Positions 18,279-27,061 of a stretch of DNA of 64,000 nt are shown here, piece after piece. A program made the position numbers and the translations under genes. Numbering within the stretch: the first letter of the stretch is position 1; every line of letters begins with the position of its first letter. The DNA lies in contig NZ_BPIJ01000001.1 in NCBI RefSeq assembly GCF_026004055.1, positions 1,178,001 to 1,242,000 of the forward strand, read 5' to 3'. The notes beneath the pieces are model-generated. The model did not search any database and was not told the origin of the DNA. It was given only the letters and a program-made list of their open reading frames with translations. The stretch comes from Meiothermus sp. (GTDB taxonomy: Bacteria; Deinococcota; Deinococci; Deinococcales; Thermaceae).

Positions 18279-18581
18279 GTGAGCGACAGCAACACCAAGA
18301 CCCGTAGCCAGAGCAAACCCGCCACCCGCACCCCGCCTTTGTACAAGGTCTTGTTGCTCAACGACGACTACACCCCCATGGATTTCGTGGTAGAGGTCTT
18401 GATGCGGTTCTTCAAGAAAAGCGAGCTCGAGGCCACCCGCATCATGCTTCAGGTACACCACGCGGGGGTAGGCGTGGCAGGTGTTTACCCCTTTGAAATT
18501 GCCGAGACCAAGGTGAGCCAGGTGATGGATGCTGCTAGTGCCGAGGGGCACCCGCTGCAATGCATCATGGAGCCGGAGTAA
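18279..18581 (+). CDS. clpS: ATP-dependent Clp protease adaptor ClpS
   Basis: A 100-residue N-end-rule adaptor. It delivers substrates with destabilising N-terminal residues to ClpA. The conserved sequence [21 protein letters not shown] and the pocket His pair in [15 protein letters not shown] are both present. The first 20 residues form the expected flexible tail. The start is GTG 18279. TACACT at 18265-18270, inside the end of the RDD gene, ends eight bases upstream and may be a leaderless -10 box. Its partner clpA is 1.5 kb downstream instead of adjacent, because a repeat cluster and a membrane protein gene lie between them. Confidence 0.95.
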   Translation: MSDSNTKTRSQSKPATRTPPLYKVLLLNDDYTPMDFVVEVLMRFFKKSELEATRIMLQVHHAGVGVAGVYPFEIAETKVSQVMDAASAEGHPLQCIMEPE

Positions 18582-18602
18582 TTTGGCCCTTGGCACAAGG
18601 AT

Positions 18603-18820
18603 TACAGCGCTCTTCACAGACGTGGCCGCCCACGAAAACGAGAAGGGACAAGCAGACGTGCCTCACCGAGGTGAGGCACGCTTGTCTGCGTTGCGTCTGG
18701 GCCAGGTTATCCACGTTGTGGCTAACCTGGCAGACGCATGTTACGCACTGGGGCGTGGGCCACGGGTGCTTGGGTTTCGAGTTTCCCGGCGGCCACTGTT
18801 CTGTCCTGGACAAAAGATTC
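18603..18820 (+). repeat. Repeat family E, copy 1 (long form with two hairpins)
   Basis: It begins TACAGCGCTCTTCACAGAC and ends with GGCGGCCACTGTTCTGTCC, then GGACAAAAG. The short copy at 55132-55199 has both ends in reverse orientation, but lacks the middle 150 or so bases. The extra middle holds two strong stem-loops. One is CGTGCCTCACC/GGTGAGGCACG at 18657-18680. The other has 19 pairs: GCGTCTG, CCAGGTTA and CCAC against GTGG, TAACCTGG and CAGACGC (18693-18737). No gene is seen. Confidence 0.75.
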
Positions 18821-18821
18821 T

Positions 18822-18949
18822 TATACCAGATTCGGTTAGTTCGTCACCGAATGGTGACGAACTAACCCGACCGAAGGGAGTGCTCTAGGATTCAAAAAGA
18901 TAGCCTCTTGGTTTTTGGTTTTGAAGAGTATCTTTTTGAATCCGGTATT
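18822..18949 (+). repeat. Repeat family C, copy 1
   Basis: About 127 bp with terminal inverted repeats ATACCAGATTC (18823-18833) and GAATCCGGTAT (18938-18948). It contains the palindrome GTTAGTTCGTCACC with GGTGACGAACTAAC and a second hairpin, ATTCAAAAAGATA with TATCTTTTTGAAT. The second copy is at 37053-37251. It is inserted directly between family E copy 1 and family A copy 2. Confidence 0.85.
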
Positions 18950-19292
18950 AGTGCTCTGGTAACAAAATACGCAGTATGGGGTTTAGCCTTCAGGACGCGC
19001 CGTGTCTCGTAAACCTGGGCCTTCGGTGCCTTGCCTGTACGGTCATGCAAAAAGCACCCCACCCCGCTTCGCCCCTTCCCTCCCCTACTGCCTAGGGGAG
19101 GCCAGGTGGGGTGGCTGACCTGGCCCTTCACCCAGCGGATTGGGGGCCTTGCCTGATACCCTCCCCCACCCTCCCTACGCGGTAGGGAGGGCGTTTTTAG
19201 GCCATCTCGGGGGCCGAAGTGGGATGGAATCTCTACAACGATGTATTCGGGGTGCGGTACATAACTTCGGAAATTTAGTTACCAGACCATTA
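18949..19292 (+). repeat. Repeat family A, copy 2
   Basis: About 344 bp, from TAGTGCTCTGGTAAC to GTTACCAGACCATTAG. It is nearly identical to the copies at 40455, 54788 and 59034. The hairpin CCCTCCCTAC/GTAGGGAGGG followed by CGTTTTT (19170-19199) has the form of an intrinsic terminator reading rightward. It lies between clpS and the cation-transporter-like gene. Confidence 0.9.
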
Positions 19293-19330
19293 GTCCCCGA
19301 TGGCTCAATATTTGTGAAGAGCGCTCTAAT
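19291..19330 (-). repeat. Repeat family F, copy 1
   Basis: About 40 bp, reading (minus strand) TTAGAGCGCTCTTCACAAAT and then ATTGAGCCATCGGGGACTA. The second copy is at 54750-54789 and also touches a family A element. Its end AGCGCTCTTCACA is shared with family E. It overlaps the tip of family A copy 2. Confidence 0.7.
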
Positions 19331-19439
19331 CTGCCGCTCGTATTCTAAATCTAGAACAGTGAAACTTGATGCTGGCTTTTCAGTATCCAAGGTGCCAACC
19401 GCACAAATCATCTCGCCTTGCCAAGTTAGCGTTGTAAGC

Positions 19440-20075
19440 ATGTATCTAGCCCCCCAGGTAAACCGCTGGTACAAGCTGGCTTTCTGGCTAGCCGTGCTGA
19501 CCATTGCCTACAACCTGCTCGAGGGCCTAGTCTCGGTCGGGTTCGGCCTGGCCGACGAATCGCTTACCCTCTTTGGTTTTGGCCTGGACAGCTTTATCGA
19601 GATGATCTCGGGAATGGGCATTCTGGCCATGGTGCTGCGCGTCTGGCGGCACCCCGGAGCCCCCAAGGGCCGCTTCGAGAAAACCGCCCTGCAAATTACC
19701 GGAACCGGCTTCTACGGGCTGGTGGTAATCCTCTCGCTGATGGCCGTTTACAACCTCGCCACCCAGCACAAGCCCGAGACCACCCTGGCCGGCGTGATTA
19801 TTGCGGTTATCTCCATTTCACTGATGTGGGCCCTCATTCACCACAAAACTCGAGCCGGCGTAGCCCTGGGATCGGAGGCCATGCTGGCCGACGCTCAGTG
19901 CGCTCGAGTCTGCATGTACATGTCTGGGCTGCTGCTGGCTTCCAGCCTGATTTACACCATCAGTAGCATCTGGTTTGTGGACAGCCTGGGGGCTTTGGGA
20001 CTGGCCTATTTGTCTTTTACCGAGGGCCGTGAGGCCTTTGCCAAGGCCAACGGCACCGATTGTGGTTGTCACTAA
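19440..20075 (+). CDS. Cation-efflux-like membrane protein
   Basis: A 211-residue membrane protein resembling the transmembrane half of cation diffusion facilitators. Five or six hydrophobic segments are seen. The CDF-type motif LFGFGLDSFIEMISG lies near residue 45, and the second half has ALGSEAMLADAQCARVCMYMS, with metal-site-like Asp and Cys. It ends in GTDCGCH, a possible metal-binding tail. The usual cytoplasmic C-terminal domain is absent. The frame stays open to 19140 through repeat DNA, but ATG 19440 is the likely start (TAGCGT box seven bases before). It separates clpS from clpA, so it was probably brought in or left there by rearrangement. Confidence 0.75.
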   Translation: MYLAPQVNRWYKLAFWLAVLTIAYNLLEGLVSVGFGLADESLTLFGFGLDSFIEMISGMGILAMVLRVWRHPGAPKGRFEKTALQITGTGFYGLVVILSLMAVYNLATQHKPETTLAGVIIAVISISLMWALIHHKTRAGVALGSEAMLADAQCARVCMYMSGLLLASSLIYTISSIWFVDSLGALGLAYLSFTEGREAFAKANGTDCGCH

Positions 20076-20139
20076 AACATCCGCCCGCACGACTGCACAA
20101 TCTGCCTTCGTCCCCCTGCTACACTAAGGGTCGGCTGGT

Positions 20140-22416
20140 ATGGAAACCCCACTGACGCCTACCCTGGAACAATCCATTCGTCGTGCATTGGAAATCGCCC
20201 TCGAGCGCGGGCACGAATATGCTGGGCTGGAGCATCTGCTGCTGGCGCTACTCGACGACCCCGACGCCAACCGCGTGCTGCGCCATAACCAGATAGACCT
20301 GGAGCATCTGCGACTTTTGCTGGAAGAGTCGTTGCAGCAGTTCGAGCGAACCCCCGGCATCGAGCCCGAGCCCACCAAAGCCTTCCAGCGTGTGATTCAG
20401 CGGGCGGTCTGGCAGATGCGCTCCGCCGGGCGCGACCAGGCCAACGGAGCCAATGTGCTGGTCGCCATCATGGACGAGCGACAGTCGGCAGCCTGTGCCC
20501 TGTTGGAGCAGTTGGGCCTGACCCGGCTCGACCTAACCGCCGCCATCTCAAGGGGGGCCTTACCCAAGGGAGCTGCTCCCCAAACCGAGCCCGTACAGAT
20601 TGGCGAAGAGAGCACGGGCGTTGCGCAAAACCCGCTGGAAGCCTACTGCACCAACCTCACCGAGCGGGCCCGCAAAGGCGAGCTCGACCCCCTGATCGGG
20701 CGCGAACGGGAACTCGAGCGCATCCTGACCGTCCTCTCCCGCCGCCAAAAAAATAACCCCCTGCTGGTCGGCGACCCCGGCGTAGGGAAGACTGCCTTGG
20801 TAGAGGGCCTGGCCCAGCTTATCGTAGCGCAGGACGGGCAGCATGGGCGAAAAAGCCACACTTCCGGCACGCTCCTGCCCGAAAAGCTAATGGGTGCCGA
20901 GGTTTTCGCCCTGGATATGGGCAGTCTGCTGGCAGGCACCCGCTACCGGGGCGACTTTGAGGAGCGCGTCAAGGCCGTGATGAAGGCCCTCGAGGCCCAT
21001 CCCAATGCCATTCTGTTCATCGATGAAATTCACACCATCGTGGGGGCCGGCTCCACCACCGGCTCCACCGTGGATGCCAGCAACCTGCTCAAGCCCGCCC
21101 TGACCGGCAGGCTCCGGTGCATCGGCGCGACCACCTTTGCCGAGTACAAACACTTCGAGAAAGACCGGGCCATCGCCCGCCGCTTCCAGAAAATTGACCT
21201 TGCCGAACCCTCCCACGCCGATGCGGTCAAGATTCTGGAGGGGCTCAAGCCCCGGCTGGAAGCCCACCACCGGCTCACCTACACCAAGCAAGCCCTGGAG
21301 CGCGCCGTAGAGCTCTCGGCCCGCCACCTTTCCGAACGCCGCCTGCCCGACTCGGCCCTGGACGTGCTGGACGAGGCCGGGGCCGCCCAAGCCCTGCTTC
21401 CTCCGGGCAAACGCAAGAGCCGGATCGGGGTGGCCGAGGTCGAGGCCACCGTGGCCCGCATCGCCCGCATTCCGGCCAAGAACCTGAGCCGCGACGACGA
21501 GGCGGTACTTGCCAACCTCGAGCAAGAACTCAAGGGCGCAGTTTTTGGACAGGACAAAGCGGTCGAGGAGGTCGCCAGCGCCATCAAGCTCTCGAGGGCC
21601 GGGCTGCGCGATCCGCAAAAGCCCATGGGATCCTATCTGTTTGCCGGCCCCACCGGCGTTGGCAAGACCGAGCTGGCCCGCCAACTGGCGGCCTCGCTAG
21701 GGGTGCCACTGCTGCGTTTCGACATGTCGGAGTACATGGAGAAGCACTCGGTCTCACGTTTGATCGGGGCCCCGCCGGGTTACGTGGGCTTCGACCAGGG
21801 CGGCCTGCTGACCGATGCCGTGCTGCAAAACCCTCACTGCGTGCTGCTTTTGGACGAGATCGAGAAAGCCCACCCCGACCTGTACGCCATCCTGCTACAG
21901 GTCATGGACTATGGCAAGCTCACCGACCACAACGGCAAAAACGTGGACTTCCGCAGCGTGGTGCTGATCATGACCACCAACGCCGGGGCCGCCGAGGCCA
22001 GCGAGCGGCGGGTAGGCTTTCTGGGGGGCACCCGGAGCGAGGCCAGCGACGAAGCGCTCAAGCGCATGTTCACCCCCGAGTTCCGCAACCGGCTGGACGC
22101 CATCGTGCACTTCGACCCGCTCTCCCCTACCGTCATGCAGCAGATTGTGGGCAAGTTCTTGCGCCAGCTCGAGGCCCAGCTCAAAGAGCGCAAGGTAACC
22201 CTCGAGGTGCGCCCCGAGGCCCTGGCCTGGCTGGCCGAAAAAGGCTACGACCCACTGATGGGTGCCCGCCCTTTGGCCCGGCTGATTCAGGAAAAAATCA
22301 AGAAGCCCCTGGCCGACCTGCTGCTCTTTGGCCCGCTCAAGCATGGGGGGCGTTTGAACATCTTGCGCCAGGGCGAAGAGATAGCGCTCGAGACCGAAGG
22401 TGTGAGCGTTCGGTAA
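20140..22416 (+). CDS. clpA: ATP-dependent Clp protease ATP-binding subunit ClpA
   Basis: A 758-residue AAA+ unfoldase that feeds proteins into ClpP. The N-domain (about 1-150) binds ClpS and contains two repeats with [16 protein letters not shown] module 1 has [15 protein letters not shown] (about residue 205) and Walker [18 protein letters not shown] module 2 has [15 protein letters not shown] (about 503) and [12 protein letters not shown]. No ClpB-type middle coiled coil is present, which supports ClpA or ClpC-like identity; the partner clpS upstream favours ClpA. AAGGG nine bases before ATG 20140 is a ribosome site. The last codons lie inside a 74-base tandem repeat. Confidence 0.95.
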   Translation: METPLTPTLEQSIRRALEIALERGHEYAGLEHLLLALLDDPDANRVLRHNQIDLEHLRLLLEESLQQFERTPGIEPEPTKAFQRVIQRAVWQMRSAGRDQANGANVLVAIMDERQSAACALLEQLGLTRLDLTAAISRGALPKGAAPQTEPVQIGEESTGVAQNPLEAYCTNLTERARKGELDPLIGRERELERILTVLSRRQKNNPLLVGDPGVGKTALVEGLAQLIVAQDGQHGRKSHTSGTLLPEKLMGAEVFALDMGSLLAGTRYRGDFEERVKAVMKALEAHPNAILFIDEIHTIVGAGSTTGSTVDASNLLKPALTGRLRCIGATTFAEYKHFEKDRAIARRFQKIDLAEPSHADAVKILEGLKPRLEAHHRLTYTKQALERAVELSARHLSERRLPDSALDVLDEAGAAQALLPPGKRKSRIGVAEVEATVARIARIPAKNLSRDDEAVLANLEQELKGAVFGQDKAVEEVASAIKLSRAGLRDPQKPMGSYLFAGPTGVGKTELARQLAASLGVPLLRFDMSEYMEKHSVSRLIGAPPGYVGFDQGGLLTDAVLQNPHCVLLLDEIEKAHPDLYAILLQVMDYGKLTDHNGKNVDFRSVVLIMTTNAGAAEASERRVGFLGGTRSEASDEALKRMFTPEFRNRLDAIVHFDPLSPTVMQQIVGKFLRQLEAQLKERKVTLEVRPEALAWLAEKGYDPLMGARPLARLIQEKIKKPLADLLLFGPLKHGGRLNILRQGEEIALETEGVSVR

Positions 22417-22608
22417 CCCGCCGGGCAATTTATTGAGCTTTACGAAGGTCTCGTCTTTCGCTCGAGACCGAAGGTGCGAGCGCCCGATAACCTGCCGGGC
22501 AATTTATTGAGCTTTACGAAGGTCTCGTCTTTCGCTCGAGACCGAAGGTGCGAGCGCCCGATAACCTGCCGGGCAATTTATAGAGCTTTACCAACGTCTC
22601 GTCTTACG
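22387..22608 (+). repeat. Three tandem 74-bp repeats starting in the clpA 3' end
   Basis: Units start at 22387, 22461 and 22535 with CTCGAGACCGAAGGTG. The first covers the last ten codons and stop of clpA. Units two and three are almost identical; the first and the end of the third differ at several bases. Each unit holds GAGACCGAAGG and a later AAGGTCTCG, so each can fold. This is a partial tandem triplication of the gene end, without spacers, so it is not CRISPR. Confidence 0.9.
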
Positions 22609-22871
22609 CTCGTGGATCACCCCGCCTGATAGCCCCACGCAAATACTCGGTGCGGTTGTGGAGAATAACCGTCACCTCATTCGCCCCTCGAAGGCATTTC
22701 CCGGGCTGATTTCGTCGGCCTCGCGGTAATGAGCAGGTTTGCCAAAGACACGACTTCGCACAGATTTCTCTTCACGCCCTGCAGAACCTACATCTATTGA
22801 GGCTAAACCGGCGTTGCGGCATCCATCCAGGGTTGGACGAGCGGGCCGGCTATTTGGGTTATGCTCAGCTC
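22609..22871. other. Intergenic stretch after the tandem repeats
   Basis: No supported gene. On the minus strand, a short frame near 22690-22620 reads VTVILHNRTEYLRGAIRRGD, which looks protein-like but has no good start context and stops early. It may be a gene remnant. TATGCT at 22860-22865, six bases before ATG 22872, is the likely promoter -10 of the next gene. Confidence 0.35.
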
Positions 22872-23840
22872 ATGAACATTCTGCTTCTAGGGGGCACCCG
22901 CTTTGTGGGTCGGCATATTGCCGAGGCCGCTTTGCGGCGAGGCCATACCGTCAGCACCTTCACCCGTGGCACCAACCCCCTCCCCGGTACCCTTTCGCTG
23001 GTGGGCGACCGCCAGAAAGGCGACCTGAAGGCCCTCGAGGGCCGCACCTGGGATGCCGTGGTGGATGTGAACGCTTACCGGCCCCGCGAAGTGCGCGAAG
23101 CCATGGGTGTACTCAAAGGCCGGGTAGGGCGCTATGCCTTTATCTCCACGGTCTCGGTCTACCAGGAGTCCAGCCTGCCCGTGGACGAAACCTCGCCCCT
23201 GCAAGCCCTGGCCGACCCCACGGTTGAAGAGGTCACCGGCGAGACCTACGGCGGGCTCAAGGTGTTGTGTGAGCTCGAGGTGGAGCGGGCCTTTGGCAAC
23301 CAGAGCTTTATTGTCCGCCCTCATCTGGTGGTAGGGCCGCACGACCCCACCGACCGCTTTACCTACTGGCCGCGCCGTTTTGCCGGTGGGGGCCGGGTGC
23401 TGGTGCCGGGCAAGCCCGAGCACACCCTTCAGTTTGTGGATGCCCGCGACCTGGGCCAGTTTGTGGTGCTAGGCCTGGAAAAAGGACTGAGCGGGCCTTA
23501 CAACGGGGCCGCTACCCCGGTGTCCTGGGGCAGCCTGGTCGAAGCCTGTCAGCAAGCCGTCCCCCAGCCTGCCGAGGCCGTCTGGGCCGACGAACAGTGG
23601 CTACTGAAGCAAGGCGTAACTCCCTGGGCCGACCTCCCCGCCTGGATTCCGTCCTTTGCGCCCGGACGTGGGATTGCGCAAACCCAGAATGCCAGGGCCC
23701 AGGCTGCCGGTTTTACCATGCGCCCCCTCTTGCAAACCGTACAGGACGTCCTGGCCTGGGACACGACCCGCACAGAACCCCTCAAAGCAGGCCTGAGCCG
23801 GGAGCGGGAACTCGAGCTCATCCAGCACTTGTTGGGATAG
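22872..23840 (+). CDS. NAD-dependent epimerase/dehydratase-like protein
   Basis: A 322-residue short-chain dehydrogenase of the extended, atypical type. The N-terminal motif GGTRFVGRHIAEAAL binds the dinucleotide. The usual YxxxK catalytic motif appears as YGGLKVLCE (about 134-142), preceded by FISTVSVYQ. The C-terminal part (TLQFVDARDLGQFVV) is typical of the family that includes plant CSP41-like proteins and sugar epimerases. ATG 22872 is chosen because of the leaderless-type TATGCT box, and because the Rossmann strand starts at once. The substrate is unknown; a sugar nucleotide is a guess. Confidence 0.85.
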   Translation: MNILLLGGTRFVGRHIAEAALRRGHTVSTFTRGTNPLPGTLSLVGDRQKGDLKALEGRTWDAVVDVNAYRPREVREAMGVLKGRVGRYAFISTVSVYQESSLPVDETSPLQALADPTVEEVTGETYGGLKVLCELEVERAFGNQSFIVRPHLVVGPHDPTDRFTYWPRRFAGGGRVLVPGKPEHTLQFVDARDLGQFVVLGLEKGLSGPYNGAATPVSWGSLVEACQQAVPQPAEAVWADEQWLLKQGVTPWADLPAWIPSFAPGRGIAQTQNARAQAAGFTMRPLLQTVQDVLAWDTTRTEPLKAGLSRERELELIQHLLG

Positions 23841-23843
23841 AAA

Positions 23844-23875
23844 TCAAGGGGGCCTACCAGCCCCCAGGGATTTTC
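23844..23875. terminator. Bidirectional terminator between convergent genes
   Basis: The stem GGGGGC (23848-23853) and GCCCCC (23860-23865) has a six-base loop. Rightward it is followed by AGGGATTTT, leftward (minus strand) by TTGATTTCT. It lies between the epimerase gene and rplT, which end toward each other. Confidence 0.6.
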
Positions 23876-23898
23876 GAGCTGTAGCTTTGATCTTAACG

Positions 23899-24246
23899 TT
23901 AGGCCCGGGCTTTGTTCACCAGCTCGGCGAAGGCCTCGGGTTGGCGCACGGCGATATCGGCCAGAATCTTGCGGTCGAGCTCGATACCGGCTTTTTTCAG
24001 GCCGTGCATAAAGACGCTGTAGCTCAGACCATGCTGACGAGCAGCGGCATTGATGCGCACAATCCACAGGCGACGCATATCGCCCTTGCGCTTGCGGCGG
24101 TCGTTGAAGGAACGCATGGCCCCGCTAAACAGGGTTTCGCGGGCCTTGCGAACGCTCTTGGAGCGCAGGGCATAGAAGCCCTTGGCGCGCTTGAGAATGG
24201 CTTTGTGTTTACGGCGACGGACTACACCGGTTTTGGCGCGTGGCAT
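23899..24246 (-). CDS. rplT: 50S ribosomal protein L20
   Basis: A 115-residue primary 23S rRNA-binding protein needed for early 50S assembly. The sequence shows the full L20 pattern: [54 protein letters not shown], then DRKILADIA. The ribosome site GGAGAGGTGAAAT precedes ATG 24246. It lies 16 bases downstream of rpmI. In several bacteria L20 represses this operon by binding its leader; no infC is present here to carry that site. Confidence 0.98.
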   Translation of the reverse strand: MPRAKTGVVRRRKHKAILKRAKGFYALRSKSVRKARETLFSGAMRSFNDRRKRKGDMRRLWIVRINAAARQHGLSYSVFMHGLKKAGIELDRKILADIAVRQPEAFAELVNKARA

Positions 24247-24262
24247 ATTATTTCACCTCTCC

Positions 24263-24463
24263 TTATACGTCGTAGGGCATGAGCCGGTGGACACGGCGCT
24301 CTTCGCCTTTGGAGAAGGTGAAGTCGCGCCCTTTCTGACGACGGCTGCTGCCCGACTTGTGCCAGTTGAGGTGGCGTTTTCCCGGCTTTTTGCCTACAAC
24401 CTTGCCTGTAGCCGTAATCTTGACACGGCTTTTGGCGCCCTTGTGGGTCTTCATCTTGGCCAT
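24263..24463 (-). CDS. rpmI: 50S ribosomal protein L35
   Basis: A 66-residue basic protein of the large ribosomal subunit. MAKMKTHKGAKSRVKITATGKV and KRHLNWHKSGSSRRQKG are typical of L35. The ribosome site AGGAG precedes ATG 24463. It is the first gene of its transcript, with a consensus promoter about 60 bases upstream. The usual third member, infC, is not in the window. Confidence 0.98.
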   Translation of the reverse strand: MAKMKTHKGAKSRVKITATGKVVGKKPGKRHLNWHKSGSSRRQKGRDFTFSKGEERRVHRLMPYDV

Positions 24464-24527
24464 GGCGTGCTCCTGTGTCTGCGGCTCGAGTGCCTCTGCG
24501 AGGACTTATAAACTCGGCAGCCTTGTG

Positions 24528-24556
24528 AGTATAGCATTCCTAGCGCATTTTGCCAA
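24528..24556 (-). promoter_or_regulatory. Promoter of rpmI-rplT
   Basis: On the minus strand, TTGGCA (24556-24551), 17 bases, TATACT (24533-24528). Transcription should start near 24521, giving a leader of about 58 bases. Confidence 0.85.
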
Positions 24557-24594
24557 CGAGATGTGAAGGCTCTCGATTTGGACAATGGGGGACT

Positions 24595-24688
24595 ATTGGT
24601 CTTGTTACAAAGTATGACTCCACTTTTTCCATCCAGGCAACACCCCATTTGTATAAAGTGGCGAAAATCGGCTTACCAGACCACTAAT
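24595..24688 (+). repeat. Repeat family B remnant, internally deleted
   Basis: About 94 bp with a left tip ATTGGTCTTGTTACAAAGTATG and right tip TTACCAGACCACTAAT, but without the central CATTGCGAG core of complete B copies. Its right tip supplies the TAG stop codon of the amylase gene on the minus strand (24686-24684). Confidence 0.7.
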
Positions 24689-26138
24689 CCAGCGTCTGCC
24701 AGACTGCCAACGAAAAAGGCTCGAGCACGCCGTCCTCGAGGTAGCCCCCAACACAGCGACCCGACTTACCCGAAAGTAAATCGGTGGCTTGCTCGCCCCG
24801 CGGCCACAGGCCGTGCAAAGGAATGTTGATGCGCCAGGGCTCGGAGGAGGCATTGATGGTTACCACCACACTGGAGGACTCGAGGGTACGGGCAAAGGCC
24901 AGGTGAGCGTCCTGAGCATAAAGGTACTGGTAACGGCCCCGGCGCAACACCGGCAGCGATTGCCGCAAGGCTGACATCTGACGAATGGTCTGCTGGAGAG
25001 GCAGGTGCCAGCGGGTCTCATCCCAGATCATGCCCCGGCGATTGTCGGGGTCGTGGCCCCCGGCCATGCCGATTTCGTCTCCGTAGTAAACCGTAGGTGC
25101 CCCTGGCAGGGTAAAGAGCATAGCAAAGGCCAGTTTCACCCGCTCGAGCTCCCCCCTAAGAATGCTAAAAATGCGCGGGGTATCGTGCGAGGTCATGATG
25201 TTCATCTGGGCAGTGACGATATCCCAGTGGTAGCGCCGAAAGAGTTCCTCCATCCGGTGGTGGCAGGCCAGGGCCCCCAGGCTTTCCAGGCGCCCCAAAC
25301 CGCTCTTGGCGGCCAGCTCCTTGTCCAGCATCTCCGCTCCCACAAAGCCTAAGATGGCCCGCCCCAGTGGGTAGTTCATCACTGCATCGAACTGATCGCC
25401 TTGCAACCAGCGGCTGGCCTCGTCCCAAATTTCGCCCACAATGTAGGCCTCGGGGTTTTGCGCCTTCACCCGGCGGCGGAATTCGCGCCAGAATTCGTCG
25501 TCGTCAATTTCGTTGGGTACATCCAGTCGCCAGCCGTCAATGCCGTACTGCAGCCAGTATTCTGCCACCGACAGCAAATACGCGCGGCACTCCGGGTTGG
25601 CGGTGTTGAACTTGGGTAGCTCGGGGTTGTTCCACCAAGCCGCATAATTGGCGTGTTTGGCATAGGCATTTAGGGGGAACTTGTAGACATGGAACCAGTC
25701 GCGGTAGGGCGAGGCGGCCTCGTTTTCCATCACGTGTTGAAAGGCAAAATGGGCCCGTCCACAGTGATTAAAGACCCCATCCAACACCACCCGCATCCCG
25801 CGCCGGTGGGCTTCCTCTACCAGCCTCTGCAAGGCGAGATTGCCCCCTAAAATGGGGTCTACTTGAAAATAGTCGCTGGTGTGGTAGCGGTGGTTGGCCG
25901 TCGAGCTAAAAATGGGGCAGAAATAGAGCGCATTGAAGCCCTGCTCCCGGATGTAGTCCAGCTTCTCGATCACCCCCCAGAGGTTACCCCCCTTGAAGCC
26001 GCGCAGGGTAGGAGGAGCGTCCCAGGCCTCAAAAGCCTCTTGCACCGGCGCTGGCTGACCGGCAGGCCCCAGCCCTCTATAAAAACGATCGGGAAATATC
26101 TGGTAAAAAACCGCGTCCTTGACCCACTCTGGTGTCAT
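24684..26138 (-). CDS. GH13 alpha-amylase family enzyme (neopullulanase or maltodextrinase-like)
   Basis: A 484-residue cytoplasmic GH13 enzyme; no signal peptide. The barrel regions are in order: FNALYFCPIF, DGVFNHCG, DGWRLDVPNEID (nucleophile Asp), VGEIWDEASRW (acid/base Glu), and MTSHDTPRI (third Asp). These match the cyclomaltodextrinase/neopullulanase branch, which cuts alpha-1,4 and sometimes alpha-1,6 bonds in short maltodextrins. The extra N-terminal starch-binding domain of many neopullulanases is missing (484 versus about 580 residues). ATG 26138 begins directly before WVKDAVFYQIFPDRF. The stop codon lies in the tip of a repeat B remnant, so the extreme C-terminus may have been changed. 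Confidence 0.9.
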   Translation of the reverse strand: MTPEWVKDAVFYQIFPDRFYRGLGPAGQPAPVQEAFEAWDAPPTLRGFKGGNLWGVIEKLDYIREQGFNALYFCPIFSSTANHRYHTSDYFQVDPILGGNLALQRLVEEAHRRGMRVVLDGVFNHCGRAHFAFQHVMENEAASPYRDWFHVYKFPLNAYAKHANYAAWWNNPELPKFNTANPECRAYLLSVAEYWLQYGIDGWRLDVPNEIDDDEFWREFRRRVKAQNPEAYIVGEIWDEASRWLQGDQFDAVMNYPLGRAILGFVGAEMLDKELAAKSGLGRLESLGALACHHRMEELFRRYHWDIVTAQMNIMTSHDTPRIFSILRGELERVKLAFAMLFTLPGAPTVYYGDEIGMAGGHDPDNRRGMIWDETRWHLPLQQTIRQMSALRQSLPVLRRGRYQYLYAQDAHLAFARTLESSSVVVTINASSEPWRINIPLHGLWPRGEQATDLLSGKSGRCVGGYLEDGVLEPFSLAVWQTLD

Positions 26139-26341
26139 TCAAACTCCCAAAAGAGAACCGTCCCGTTGCCAGGGGTTAGTCTAAACCTTATTTGGTAAAT
26201 CTCAAGGTTAGATGCAGCTTTAATCAGCCATATGCCTTACTGGGGCAGAGGCAGAAAACCTCGCCTAGACCGGCCTCGGTTAGTTCGTTGCTATTCGGCT
26301 CAAGCTGCTCTACATAGCCAGTATGATAGGATTCCCGAGTT

Positions 26342-27010
26342 ATGCCGCGTGGAAATCTGTTTGTCATGACAGGGGCTTCAGGGGTGGGCAAGGGTACCAT
26401 CCGGGGAAGGCTCTTGGAATATCACCGGATGTACTACTCCATCTCCATGACCACCCGCCCCCCCAGGCTTGGCGAGCGCAACGGGGTCGATTACTACTTT
26501 GTCAGCCAAGCCGAGTTCGAAAGCAAAATTGCCCAAAACGGCTTTCTCGAGTGGGCCAAATACGTAGACGACTACTACGGCACCCCCAGGGAACCGGTAG
26601 AAGAAGCCTTGAATAAAGGGCAGGATGTCCTTTTAGAGATAGAAGTTCAAGGTGCTCTACAGGTAAAGCAGGCCATGCCGGAAGCCATCCTGGTTTTCAT
26701 TATTCCGCCTTCGCTCTCGGAGCTGCGGCGCAGGCTCCTGGTGCGCGGCACCGATAGCCTGAGCAAAATCCACAAGCGGCTGCAACGGGCCCAAGAAGAA
26801 ATCCGTATGGCCGATCAGTTCAAATATGTGGTCGTCAACGACCAACTCGACAAGGCCGTATCCGATTTTGCTGCTATTATCCAGGCCGAGCGGCTACTGC
26901 AACCCCGCATGACCGAGGCCATAGCGCGAGCCCTCGAGCTAGACCCAGCTCTGGAAAAAGAGCTCGACGAGCTCGAGCGCAAACGGCGAGAGGCCGGAGA
27001 GGGCCAATAA
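26342..27010 (+). CDS. gmk: Guanylate kinase
   Basis: Phosphorylates GMP to GDP with ATP in the cytoplasm. It has 222 residues. The P-loop is GASGVGKGT (about 11-19). The GMP-binding block is SISMTTRPPRLGERNGVDYYFVS, and LEIEVQGALQVK is also diagnostic. A charged helical tail of about 25 residues exceeds the family's usual 205. ATG 26342 is chosen because homology begins at GNLFVMTG. It is followed 51 bases later by rpoZ, the same order as in many bacteria, so the two are likely cotranscribed at least in part. Confidence 0.97.
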   Translation: MPRGNLFVMTGASGVGKGTIRGRLLEYHRMYYSISMTTRPPRLGERNGVDYYFVSQAEFESKIAQNGFLEWAKYVDDYYGTPREPVEEALNKGQDVLLEIEVQGALQVKQAMPEAILVFIIPPSLSELRRRLLVRGTDSLSKIHKRLQRAQEEIRMADQFKYVVVNDQLDKAVSDFAAIIQAERLLQPRMTEAIARALELDPALEKELDELERKRREAGEGQ

Positions 27011-27061
27011 ACTTTTTTCACTTTCTGGTGTACAATCAGCACTTAGTGTAGAGGTAGACCC

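Noticed and set aside
19140-19439. N-terminal extension of the cation-transporter-like protein
   Set aside because: It runs through families A and F; the membrane domain starts at 19440.
22387-22608. Possible CRISPR array
   Set aside because: The three 74-bp repeats follow directly with no spacers and begin in a gene.
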